This document shows, piece after piece, positions 1 through 10,975 of a DNA stretch of 64,000 nucleotides. Under the pieces are notes generated by a model that was not told the DNA's origin, ran no database searches, and saw only the letters and a list, made by a program, of their open reading frames with translations. The position numbers and the translations under genes were made by a program. Each line of letters opens with the position of its first letter. Position 1 is the first letter of the stretch. Source of the stretch: Powellomyces hirtus (taxonomy: Eukaryota > Chytridiomycota > Chytridiomycetes > Spizellomycetales > Powellomycetaceae); the NCBI GenBank assembly GCA_025526995.1, contig JAHLKG010000002.1:1054001-1118000 (forward strand), read 5' to 3'.

Positions 1-666
1 TTTTTCGTTTTGATGCTACTTTCGACCGTCCCCAGGTGCTTTCGCAACGCAGGTGTATCAGAGTACCAGCAACGCCCGGCCCAGACCAGGATGGTATTCC
101 TGTGGATCTCTTAAGACATGACGACGCTGTGAGTTGTGGGCTGAGAGCTGATCGCAATGAAAGGTTTCTGAAGGCGCGGACTAGTGGTGTGCTCGACGGT
201 CGAGCTGAGGAAACATGAATGTGAGATTGTATGCAAAATAAGACTTCTTTTGGCTCCACCACAACACAATACCTTGCCACCGGGCATTCACAGCAGCCTG
301 CGCTCGGCGGCATATCACTGTGCGGAGCATCTTGACCACCGGGTACAATGATTATTGCTGGGTCCTTTCGCTTATATGGGGTAGGGTTGGGAATCCGGCA
401 TGCGAAGCTGTGCCACCGCATGCCGATACTAGGCAACCCTCTTACGAGAGCGAGATCGCGCGTCGTCTCCGCCTTTTTCAACAGAATGATGATATCGTGT
501 GAATTGGCTGATGTTGGATGCTCTTGATGTTTGAGGGATATTGTTGTTCTTCGACAACATGACAAACAACCTCCACGTGGCCAACGAGAGCAGTAATCAC
601 ATTCGGATTGCAACTGACACTCCAAGTGTATATACGATCACTTCCTCGATCTCTCCGGATCAGGAC
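1..666. other. Gene-poor left edge
   Basis: I see no supported gene here. Short open frames exist on both strands but none continues across plausible splice sites or resembles a known family. The stretch lies downstream of the minus-strand gene that ends near 667 and probably holds its 3' untranslated region. Confidence 0.4.
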
Positions 667-2458
667 CTATCTACCCACAAATCGCTTTCTAGTCTCTATA
701 ATCTCTGTATAAACTCTATTCTTCCAACAAGACCCAGCTTCGCATCTTTTGGCCGCTCCGCCGGTCCCCGGCGCAGTCCAGAGGTGTAGATTCTTCCCTT
801 GCGAGATGTTATCTCGCCTCTGCTTTCGTGCCATTTTGCCAATCAAGTCTTCGTTGCGCGTCTTGTAGCATAGTATTTTGTTCTGCACCAACATCTCGTT
901 GAAGGCTGTTTGCGTGTGCAGGGCGTTGACATACTGAGTCACAGTTTGGATCAGGTTGTGATCAGTCTTCTTCTCTTTGTTCGACCTGATGCAGCAATAG
1001 CAAGTACCTTCTCCAAGACGCTAGTTGCGATACATCCATGTGCTCGCAAGAGTTCTCGTTCTCTGAGGTTCCAGTTATCCTTGATTATGATCGGCTCAAC
1101 ATCCTGGAGATTGAAATGTGAGACGACAATCATTGACAGGTACAACAGCATTTACAACTCACGCCTGGCAGTGCTGCTGTCTTTCGTGGCACCACCCTGA
1201 TCCCCTACAGGAAAACGAGCAAAAAATACTGATGATTAGCGATTCTCTGAGAGATGTACGAACACAGTGCCGAAGATATCTTTTGCAGGTCCAACAAATA
1301 CCTGTGATGGTACTGCTATTTCCGGCAATGTTGCCAAGGGTTCGATGTATGGCTCTACCGTGGCAGGAAATTCATCGATTCGATCGTTTAATCTCGAGGC
1401 GCCGGATGTCGAAGGTCTAGACGGTGTCATGGGTAATGATTGTTGCGATGACGCGGGCACAGATTCAACAGCTGGTTCAGTGTCCCAAAGCATCTTTGGC
1501 TCCATGCGTTCGTCCATTGGTGGTTCTGGAGTGGGTTCTGGGGTGGGGTCTCGGGTGGGCTCCAGTTCGAATTGGACCATTACGGGTTCATCTCTGAATG
1601 GATGCTGCTCTTCTACAAACTCTTCAGGGTTGTCTGAAACCAGCGGGACCAGCACCTCAGACTCTGACGGTTGCTGTATCGCAGGTTCCTCAATTCGCGC
1701 GACCACCACCTCCTTTGCCTTACCGCGTCTCGATTGAGTGCGTAAGGAGGTTTGATCGCTCGACTGCGTCGGATCTTGCCCATTTGAGAATCGGACCTTG
1801 TTCTCCTTCTGCTCATGCAGGAATGTCTTGGCTTCTTGCAAGTGAAATTGCATATCGTGGTCGTTTTTGAAGAAGAAAGCGCTGTGGGCTTCGTCGTCGG
1901 CAGTAGGGGCAAAAAACCGATGATTGACTGCCCCAGCGTTATCTTTGTTATCGACAAACGAAAAAGTGCCAGCGCTTCGCGGACGAGACGGAGATGTCGA
2001 TAAGAACGTCGATTGCTCTGGCTGTGGAGAAAATGCTGTACGATATATCGTTGCCGAAGGCGGTCGCTGACACACCGGCGGCATGCCCCCGATTACACTT
2101 ATGTCATTGCTTAGACCTGACAACTTTGCTGATATTGGCCTGCTATGGACGCGTGATGATCTCCCGCTTCCCATTCGCGATGCTGATGAGGGCAGGTATC
2201 AGCAAATAGACAACATGCACTGCACATGATACTGTACTCTCAACCTGTGCGTAATCCTCCATCTTTGTTGCCCTTCCCTCTTTGATGCATGTCCGGATCT
2301 GATCTTCTAGACAAGGCATTCCTCAAAACTTCTCCCAGTTCCACGGTGTTTGCCGAGTTCCATGCCTGCTTCGCACCTTTTGGCGGTCCACGTAGCGACA
2401 GATTGTGCTCCGAATGGGCGCGGACAACATGCTTTTTAGCTTTGCTAAGTGACGGCAA
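667..2458 (-). CDS. Unknown Ser/Pro-rich disordered protein, 4 exons
   Basis: I do not recognise this gene. Four exons join in phase. The first (ATG at 2458) is about 70 codons. A GTTGAG donor and CATCAG acceptor lead to a long exon rich in Ser, Pro and Glu. That exon has RPISAK- and RPPSA-like pieces and a short PTPEP repeat. A GTATTTG donor then leads to an exon starting DVEPIIIKDNWNLRERE, and a GTACTTG donor to a last exon ending in a TAG at 667. The N-terminal two thirds look disordered, while the last about 120 residues look like a folded or helical domain. RPxSA-type motifs are common in ciliary proteins, which would suit a flagellated fungus, but that link is weak. The true start may lie further upstream. 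Confidence 0.55.
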
Positions 2459-3056
2459 TGCAACGATATGGTGTGCATGGTGTGTTGGGGAAGGGTGCCT
2501 GGCTTGTGCCTTGCTTTGTGCGTCCTCCAGCCGCCCAAGTTTGAAGCTCAGAAGCTCCGCATGAAGAATCGGAAGATACGCTGGCTGATACGAGCGAATG
2601 CTGTTTAGACCTTTTCAGATCTGAAGATACATAACTTCATAGTTCGCATACTTTATGGTTAACACTTGGGCCAATAATCAATTCTTTCGCAACTTTGGGA
2701 ACTTTGCCCGCTGATGTCGCCTTCCGTCGTCCACTTCCACTTCTACTGCCCACCTTGCTGACCGGCAGGCTACCATAACCCCGAGATTCTGAATTCAAAT
2801 CCACAATATGCTGCATCCTGGCGGATAGTCAAATAATGGACGAGCCAACTGGTGAGGGTTGCGGCATTGACAGTAGGCGGAGTTACGTAATCAAAAGTGT
2901 GATGGTAGCTGGACGCGCAAAAAGTGTGATGGTAGCTGGACGCGCAACACTGTCCTCAAGACATTTGGCAGGCGCATGTTTTATACAGATGCGAGAAAGA
3001 TGACACTATATACTACCATGATGTCGTGAACTATCTACAGCTATTCTCTTACTATA
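2459..3056. other. Intergenic region with a tandem duplication
   Basis: No gene is supported. The stretch separates two minus-strand genes and should hold the promoter of the first and the 3' end of the TRP channel gene. Its only clear feature is the 27-bp tandem duplication at 2893-2946. Confidence 0.5.
2893..2946. repeat. Perfect 27-bp tandem duplication
   Basis: Two identical 27-bp copies lie head to tail at 2893-2919 and 2920-2946, each containing GTGTGATGGTAGCTGG. They lie in intergenic DNA. A recent slippage or unequal exchange event is the simplest explanation. Confidence 0.95.
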
Positions 3057-5641
3057 CTATTGCTTTTTATCACTCAACTGATCAACTTGTTTGCGTAGGG
3101 CTTTGATTTCGGCCACCAGGAATTTCAACATCTCCTCCGGTCGTGCCTCTTTTTCGAATTCATCCCCTCCGTTTGAGTACGATACTCCGGGAATGTCACG
3201 GTGTTCAGGACTGGTACCCAGGTCTGAACGCCGGTTTGCGCCTTCTTCTTGTTCCTCCGCGAATTCCTTGTCTTCCTTGACTCTGTAAATTTGCGCCGTT
3301 GTTTGAGGCATCAACTCTTCAAAAATGGCAAGGAGCAGGTTACCGGGGAACACTGCCACAATCCACACCCATCTTCGGAACGCCAAGTACTTCCGTTCCG
3401 GAAGCATCAGATGAGGAAGGTAAAGGAATGGCTCCAAAAGGTTTGTAGGGGGGATAAAAGGGTATCTGGTAGTGTCCAATCCGACGCCCAGAACATTCAC
3501 AGTAAACTGGAACACATGTTGTTGGGTGGCTGAATCGACCACCACAGTGTAGCTCTGATTGAAGAAAGCAATGACTATTTGGCAAAAGATTAGATCGACA
3601 AACCCTCATGCAAGGCAATAATCAACGGAAGCTTACGCATGTTCAGCATGATGACGGAAGCGAGGACCATGAAAAAGATCAGGAGAGGCGGGCCCAAGAC
3701 GTCATGCATTCTCTCAGCGTCTGCAGCGACAAACAGGTCAGTATCTCCACAGTGACAGATTAGAGGCGCATCGAACTGCACCTTCGAAATCGGGGGCCCT
3801 GCAGGATAGATTATTACCAATTTCAAGTTTACCACTAAATTGAAGCAACTGGACGACTTACTGCAAGAAGGCTTTCGCCAAGAGGTAGATTCCTTTGCCA
3901 AATCCTGGACCCTCCGCAGGGGTTGCCCTGGCAAGTCCTGCAAAGGCCTGGACCCATTGGCTCAGCATTCGCACGTGCACAAGCAGCTGATGAAAGCAAA
4001 GTTACCTGAACAAATCCGACAAGTACGAACGAGAACATGATAAAGAAGTACGCGGCGTCCCTCATCATGGATCTGATGATGACAACCATCTCTCCAAAGT
4101 ATCGGAATCTATGAAGATCAAAATCAGGATACGTGGCGCTGCTTTGAAAGTCGCTTTGACTCTGGAAATTGAGGAGCTCACCCGGAAAGCACGTGAATAG
4201 CCCTGGTCCACAGGAAAACGGCATTGCATGCTAGTAAATCGTATGAAGCATCGTTCGGCCCTTTTAAGATGTCGTCGCTGCCGACCCATTGACCATAGCA
4301 ACGGAAACCAAATGCAGCAGTAAAGATAAGCATGATCATAGTGTCAATGCCGTTGAACTAGAAAATTCTCGGGGTAAGAACAGGTTCATCAAGTGGAACA
4401 ACGGGTGCAATCTTACCAAAGTGAGGAAGTAAAAGTCCGATCCTTGAGCGGTAAACTGCAGGAGATATAAGCATTACGACCAATTCTGGATAATTTCCGA
4501 CGGGTACCTGTTTGATTTCCGTCATCCCGAACGCCACGACCAAGAGGTACATGATAATCTCGGCGATATTGACATTTGGGGTACGGTAATTGACCACAAA
4601 TGTGTAGATACCGAGGAGAATGAAGCTGAATGCTGTCTCGGCGGCATAGCGATACAGCGGTACACTGATACGTCCTTCAGGAAGCGCCGCGAAGCCAACC
4701 TTGATGGTTGTGGGCCATTGATACCCTATTGTGCATCGGCAACGGATCAGATCCCAAATCTCCCTCTTGTGACGAATTCGCTCGCAGAAGACGGACCTTG
4801 AACATATCCGTCGCCATCTCGTCTATCAATTCTGATGTCCATGGCTACGAGGAGAAGGGGCGAAGCCTTCAGACCAAGTACGAGATGGGACAAGTGTGGA
4901 AATGCACATACATGATCGTGGCACCAGCAAGCCCCGCCAAATGTACTAAAATGGGCAGAAAACTCAGCTTCCAAGAATCACACATACGTTGTACACCTGG
5001 GACGTACCTCGACACATTGTTGTACAGTCAAGGTGTTGATGAAAGACACTGCGTTTGACTCAACGGCCACTTGAAGGGCTGTAACGGCTCGACTTGGTTA
5101 AAATTTCCAACACTATCATCTTCAGTTGCAATCCATACTTACGGCTTTCACCGGTTCCAGATGAGAACTCGTTGAACATCGGTGTGAGGACTTCGACAAA
5201 CAATTCCTCTCGACCAACCTGCTTCTCGGCCATCTTCTCGACGAGACGTATTGCCAGGACTTCACACATAAATGCGCGACAGCGAAGGAGTTCTGCACGG
5301 TGAATGCTCATCTCCGCTCGTTGAGCCAGCGTTCGGTGAGCAGATAAACATCCATAGACGCAAGCTCGTCGGCTAAGTGACTGCAGTTCGGTAATCATCT
5401 TGTCGTTAACAAATTCACTCCCTTCGGAGATGCGGTCCACTCTGACCGGTTCCACGATGGTGTCACGAGCCAATTGAAGAGCTCTAGCGTGGCAAAAGAG
5501 TTAACCTAACGGCAGACGCACATGGACACACGCATGTGAGGGTACCTGTTATAACATTTCAAGGCTTCCTCGGCCTGCAAGCCTCGAAAGGCCTGGGTGT
5601 CAGTTAGAAGCGAGCGAGATTCTTCGTCTGTGGCGGACATC
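3057..5641 (-). CDS. YVC1: YVC1-like TRP vacuolar cation channel
   Basis: This encodes a TRPY/Yvc1-family channel, in yeast a vacuolar channel releasing calcium to the cytosol. The chosen ATG at 5641 gives MSATDEESRSLL. Next comes a cytosolic domain with the family-like stretch RAFMCEVLAIRLVEKM. Several hydrophobic segments follow between about 5000 and 3640, including a segment with FFIMFSFVLVGFVQ. A splice at about 3555-3637 joins ASVIMLNM to LIAFFNQSYT, the S6-like end of the pore domain that matches the Yvc1 pattern LNxLIAxFNxxY. The cytosolic tail has the NLLEPFLYLP motif and then an acidic region with a short coiled coil (FLVAEIKALRKQVDQL). About eight short introns interrupt it. It lies about 200 bp downstream of SPO11 on the same strand. 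The family call is firm; individual middle exons are approximate. Confidence 0.85.
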
Positions 5642-5843
5642 GTTCGTGCTGTAAAGCTCGTGTGGGTCGGCCAATTCTGGAAGAGGCACCCAAAATGCGA
5701 AGGTGGTTGGGGGCCTGTGGTGTGGCTTAGTGGGTGACGTAGGTATGTGGCGCAGTTCTTGCCCGTCCAAGGTCCGCTCGAAAATGGATTGGCGCCTTAA
5801 TATGACGAGTTCCAATGAAGATACAAGCCATGCATTAGAAAGT

Positions 5844-8798
5844 TTACACCGAAGGTCCAGTCAATGCTATTTGTAGTTGTTCAGGTAGATAGATATGTAC
5901 TAATAGGTTGGCATCTACGGCTTGGATTTCTGATTTCTTTCCATAATGTAGCAAGCGCGACAGCTCTATTCTGAACATCAAATGAGCAATGATCCGCGCG
6001 TTGGGTTATGTAAGAGAATAGTTACTTGATGTCCCTGAAAGAAGAGAGCGATTGTCTTCGTAGCATGGCACGCGCTTTCCGTTTGTCTCCATCAGTGAGG
6101 GGCAGTAGTTTCTCGAAGTCGATCTTCAATTGAGGGGAAGTCCAGTGACTTGGTCGGACGCCGAGCCAGGAGAGGCCGGGACAAGATAGATTTGCGCAAT
6201 CAAACGCCATAGCCTCGAAGCCCATTACATTCAGTGTGCGACCGCAGAACTCTCGCCATACACGACTCACCTTGGATCCGGCTTTGTAGCAGAGAAAAAT
6301 CTCCACCCCATGCGGATCGGCGTCAACCAATGCAAACATGGGCATTTTGCGGTGTTCACTGAAGACGTCGGGCACCATGCATGCTGCAAAATTCTCCTCT
6401 CGAGACGAAATAGGAGCCTCTGGTTTGGAGGCACTGATGCAAGCTTCAAACACGGGTTGGAAGCCTTCAACATCTAGGTGGCCTCCTAGCTCACCAGCGC
6501 TCTGCAACCATTCGACTTCGTTTGAGACTGAATGCTGAAATTCTTCCAACGATTCGACGTCCTCATTTTCAGTGTCGTAGAGCTCGTCGTGGTATATCTG
6601 AGAATCCTGTTCCTCTGCCATGAAATTCAATGAACAGTTGTCCATCGTGGCATCGGCCAAAGTCACAGGATGACCTTTTGCTATCCGCGAAAGCCGATGC
6701 ACAATTTGGCGGGTTGCAACGTCCGGGTAACCCTTCCCCTGGTAAGAGTAAGTAATTCTATATGCAAGGCGTTGAAGTGCAGTTCATGGACTTTACCGTG
6801 ATCAATATGCATGGACCGTAGGCTCTCGTAAACCCATGTGCCAAAAGAGTGCGAAATGTCGCCTCCTTCTCGATGACAAGTACAAACTTCGCGTCAGTCT
6901 GCAAAGCCTTTATCTGCTCCGATGGAGGTATGAGAGTGCCCTGCGAAGTTGAACGGAGCTCGAGAATCATTCGATGACAGTCAAGAACGACAAATGATCC
7001 GAAGCGTTACCTGGTCGCAGGCTTGGAGACAGTCAATAGTTGATCCGTTCGTCAAAATCATCGTCAAGTCGCCATATATAAGCCCCTTGGATGAAGCTAA
7101 CTGGAAGGTGGAGCAAGTTACTCAGTGGGATGTCGGAACTGACAACAAGGCGGCTTGTCCTACGATGTTGAGGCAGAACCGAGGTACTCCAAAACTGCAC
7201 GCCAAATCCTCGACAATCTTTCCGACGGGACGTGAGTCTTTCGGAATATTCCTTTTCAACGTGAAGGGAAAATTTACCGCATCCACGGTCCTCTGGTCTT
7301 TGAAGAGCGCAATGTCGCGATAAAAAATCTCTCGCTTTGTTGCGCTAAGTTTGCCATCCAGCAGCTCCTTGCAGTACTGTAGAATCCGGACGTACATGTC
7401 TTGGAAAGACGCTGAATCAAAAAACAATGAATCACACCGGAAACGCTGTTGTTATCCTTACCAAATCGCGGAGTATCATCCTTGACAAGTTTGTAAGCCA
7501 TGATTTTCGATCGGAGACGCATAACTCTGACCCTCGTATCATAACTGCCGACGTGTCAGCATTTGTGCACCTAGATAGACATCTTCTGTGTAATACGCAC
7601 GTCCAGGCTTTGGAGTTGCGCGAGAGTAGTTTCAAAGTAGATTTGCTTCCCGCCTCACGAGCGGTGGATATCTCAGTGAGAGACGTGGCGATGAGATGGG
7701 AGAGCCATATGCTGTAATGACCATTTTCAGCGGTCCGTACTAGGTCCTCCATGGGTAAAGCACGAAGACTTACCTGCTCTGCTCTTCCGTTTTCCATTCA
7801 TCCCCATTTTCCAGGAGTTCTGACGCGGGATTTCCCACGCGGATTATGTTCAATGCCTCTGGTGCCTCAATCAACGCTTTTCTTTCGCGATCTCTGGAAA
7901 TAGCCGCTTCAAGATCCATAACAGACTCATGTGGTTCAATACAGTCGGAAGTATCCGGAACCAGACTATCTTCCATCTCGGAAAAAGAAGCATGGACGCT
8001 TTCTCCCCAGCCATAGTCATTGACCGCAAGCTCAAATTGCATTGAGCATTCAGGAACATCAGAAAAACCTCCATATGCCCTTGACAGCTGGGTACGCGAC
8101 GCCTGATATTCCGTGGAGGATAATGGTACGACACAGTCGTCCCATCCATCAATTTCAAGCTCTTGTTGGTAGGGGAGACCAACTACTTCGCTGCTCCACG
8201 CCATGCCACTGTCCCACGAGCTCTCCGGTATAGTTGCCGCCGTGGGCTGCTCACTATGCTCCTCAAGCCGCTTGTCCGGACGTGGCTTTGGGACATCGAC
8301 CAATGGGAAGGAGTCCGCGTATGACGGTGTTGACGGGGATATTGCCTCCGAAATGTCCAATTCCATTTCAAGATCGAATGTCCAATGCTCTGCTTCAAAG
8401 AGTACATTGTTCCAAGAATGTGCCTTCATCAAGCAACTTGGCTCTGTTGACACGTCAAACATCGAGCTGACTGTATGATGCTCTTCCTGAGATATCTGCC
8501 GCGTCACATCGGCGGCTTCCTTAACTATGCAAAAAAAACCATCCATCAGTATGAAGGCTGCCTTTTCTCCGTGGTGCCTTGCTAACTCTTCGCAAAGCCA
8601 AAGAGTCCCGCATACATCGGTTTCTGGAAGCATGGAAAGCACCACCTGTGACGTCGCTGATCATATATTTCAGCGCAAGCGTTTCAAAATGTAGCTTCAA
8701 AAGTACACAAAAAGCGTCGTTTGATACCTATCAGAAAAGAGCCACTCCATCTCTTCATGCTGTGATTGCAGGAGGAGATCCACGATCGAATCGTTCAT
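5844..8798 (-). CDS. SPO11: SPO11 meiotic DNA cleavage protein, enlarged form
   Basis: Spo11 is the topoisomerase VI A-like protein that makes meiotic double-strand breaks through a tyrosyl-DNA bond. Ten exons join in phase to 796 codons, about twice the usual length: 8728-8798, 8616-8656, 7774-8524, 7571-7711, 7462-7526, 7164-7411, 7011-7100, 6797-6940, 6026-6738 and 5844-5970. Residues about 1-287 are an acidic extension. The core then begins at IWLSHLIATSL. The catalytic motif is KREIFYRD (Tyr codon 7320-7322). Next come SKGLIYGDL, the Toprim Glu in FVLVIEKEATF, ILITGKGYPD, the metal-binding ALVDADPHG, LSWLGVRPS, and a C-terminal KKSEIQAV...YLPEQL. An acidic stretch of about 100 residues is inserted between the two Toprim motifs. 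The junction between exons 4 and 5 has an alternative donor (GTGCGT) that also keeps frame. The assignment of the core is very firm; the first two exons are less so. Confidence 0.9.
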
Positions 8799-9111
8799 TT
8801 GGAAGATTGCTAATAATTGGAAGGTTGTAACAAGGTTCTACTGGCATAATTGAAATGAGCATGCCATTGATTTGCGAAAGCTATTCTGGGATGTTAACCA
8901 CCGCATATAAAGTACCTGTGTTGTTTCTGCTTGAATATTGCTCGCAACCAGGAAAAGTGGTGAGCGTGGGAACACGATCCGGTTGATCGCGGAGTTTGAA
9001 TAAGGCTTGCCACTCAATCAATTTCACAGCCACCAAACAAGGCAATGGAAAGGCTTGCACCGCGCGGAATTAAAAAACACTAAACTTCAACTTCCAAATT
9101 CTTTGACCGTC
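8799..9111. promoter_or_regulatory. Shared upstream region of SPO11 and CBP4
   Basis: About 310 bp separate the divergent starts of SPO11 (minus) and CBP4 (plus), so it must carry both promoters. I can name no specific binding site. Confidence 0.45.
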
Positions 9112-9541
9112 ATGGACAAATACTTGACATTTATCGTGAAGTCCACAATATATGGCGGAGGTATTATGGGAGTTGGTTATCTGCTGCATCAAGCCACCGT
9201 CCCGTCAGATGAAGAAATGACGATGGTAAACTCCTCCCCTTCCGATTGTTTGAAGACATTTGGTGGGCACGTCTGACCAATACCACTTCAAACAGAGACT
9301 GAAAGAAGCAGGCAGAACAACCAATGTCGAAATCACTGAGGAACGCAGAAGGATTGCAGAGTTTTACAAAATTCTCCAAGAAAACGCTCAGAGCGATAGA
9401 CCAATATGGGACGTGCGCGGGTAAGGATTTGCGGACCCTTCTACGTTGCCAGTCAGTTCTGAACCCATGCGTTTCCTCTTTTGCAAAAATCACAGGGTAG
9501 AGCCTATGCAACCCGCGACATCACAAAATTCAAAGAGATGA
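9112..9541 (+). CDS. CBP4: CBP4-like cytochrome bc1 assembly factor
   Basis: Cbp4 is a small inner-membrane mitochondrial protein that helps assemble complex III around cytochrome b. Three exons (9112-9225, 9296-9420, 9496-9541) join in phase to 94 codons of protein. Intron 1 has a CTGAC branch site 20-30 bases before its AG, which decides that acceptor. Residues about 5-25 form one hydrophobic segment (YGGGIMGVGYLL), followed by ATVPSDEEM, matching yeast TTPTDQQ. The second exon ends AQSDRPIWDVRG, matching the Cbp4 signature QSDDPIW. The order (short N-tail, one membrane helix, charged helix, QSDxPIW) is that of the family. It is shorter than the 170-residue yeast protein. It lies divergent to SPO11 and convergent with VPS28. 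Confidence 0.8.
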
Positions 9542-9634
9542 ATAAATACCAAAAACATCTTTCATATGTACATAATATGTCTACAAGAGCAACATCACAA
9601 TAATATGCGGTCGAAGCTAGAAATGAGCACGGTT

Positions 9635-10804
9635 TTACTTGGAAAGTGACCGATGAAATTCGGTCAGAGCGCTGGAAGTATGCGAACCACTTAGTATCTG
9701 AGAAATGACAGGTGATGATAATCCAGCTGCAGCTGTTTACCTTTCCAGGTCGAACAACAGTTGTCGTACTTGATCCTGATTGATCTCATCTGAGGCCCTG
9801 AAAAAGACGTGAGGAGATGAGCGTACGGCGACTGAGAGCCAGGGAATTCCCATCCTCATACTTCATCTTGTTCAAGGTGATCAACCTAGATGTATTTGGT
9901 TAACCTTGGAAATGCATGAAGTTTGCTACCATCTTAACTTACCAATCACGTATTTTCCCTTTGCCAACGTAGTCCGTTGGCAAGCTTGGAATGCTGTTCA
10001 GACTCTGAATCAAATCACTCAACTGTGGATGAATCTGATCCACTGCAACGTAATTCAACTTCAGAGAGTCCATCAGAGTGATGAACACCTAAGATTAAGA
10101 ACGGCATTCATCAGCTTGACGGCACATCTGCTCCTGGTACAAGCTGCTTGGGAAGCACCTGGACTGTTTCTGCAACGTGTTTTGCAACGCCGCCTGATGA
10201 CGTTGAATCTGTGGTGGCATGCTCCACGGTCGCAGGGACTCCAATCTCCAATAGTCGCCTAGTGGCTGCCGGGCAAGTCAGCTGAGCAGGAGGGACAGAT
10301 ACTGGGTAAGTATTCGCAGGCAAGTTTTGCTCTACGAAAAGTGATTACAGACCTTATATTCCCGCATGAAGGCGTTCACGTCCGGGACAGAGTCGCCAAC
10401 CAAATTCAATGCGGTTTTGTATTGTGCGATAAGTTTCAAACATGCCGGGGTATATCTGCCATAGCCAAAGCCATCAGATTTGCAATTCGAAAAGTCCTTT
10501 GTTTCGCCTCCTTGCACGCTTGAAAAACAAAAAACGTGACAGCTATCATACTTACTCTTGTGCTGGTATCGCGTCGCGAATATACGCCCTCTCCAAATGT
10601 TCTGTTGCTACAATAATGCCGTATAGATCGGCCATATTGTCGTATTTCTCTCGTTCCTTATTGCTAGAGTAGAGGCGCAACTCCTTGAGGAATGTTAGTC
10701 CGTCCGCCGCAATTTATGTCGAGCCATATCCTCATGTGACGTACCTGGTCCAGTGCTGAGTCACTCGCCATTGAAGGCGTTCCCATGTATGATGGATACG
10801 ACAT
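9635..10804 (-). CDS. VPS28: ESCRT-I subunit VPS28
   Basis: Vps28 is a core subunit of ESCRT-I, which sorts ubiquitinated membrane proteins into multivesicular endosomes. Seven exons join exactly in phase to 239 residues (human 221): 10745-10804, 10683-10556, 10455-10353, 10329-10159, 10088-9943, 9797-9741 and 9689-9635. The N-terminal domain shows REKYDNMADLYGII and EYTPACLKLIAQYKTAL, which match human REKYDNMAELFAVV and EYTAACSRLLVQYK. The C-terminal four-helix domain shows VFITLMDSLKL, IHPQLSDLIQSL and DQVRQLLFDLE, followed by the ending ALTEFHRSL. The intron before the last exon hides a TAA that would otherwise truncate the protein. The start is 171 bp from the divergent AGM1 start. Confidence 0.95.
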
Positions 10805-10975
10805 AGCAAGTGGATGAAAGGGCTGTAGCGCACGAGGGTCGGCGGTGGGCTTATCGGAAACTCTGGGAAACGAGGCTTGCACCAGACGACACGTCGCGGT
10901 CGATCGACGTGACAGCGGCCTTCGGTTTGGGATTTCGTCACAGAAAACACTGAAACTGAAACCACATCATCAATA
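10805..10975. promoter_or_regulatory. Bidirectional promoter, VPS28 / AGM1
   Basis: Only 171 bp separate the two start codons, so both genes share this region. It is GC-mixed and I see no clear TATA element. Confidence 0.5.

Noticed and set aside
1267..1737. Plus-strand open frame of 156 Gly/Ser-rich codons
   Set aside because: It is antisense to the PTPEP-containing exon and its composition is the complement of that exon.
5600..5815. Open frame of 71 codons overlapping the TRP channel start
   Set aside because: It reads through the YVC1 start in a different frame, and the ATG at 5641 gives the exon that splices correctly into the channel.
9226..9276. Extension of CBP4 past its first exon to a TGA at 9276
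   Set aside because: A GT-AG intron with a CTGAC branch site removes this stretch and restores the QSDxPIW signature in frame.
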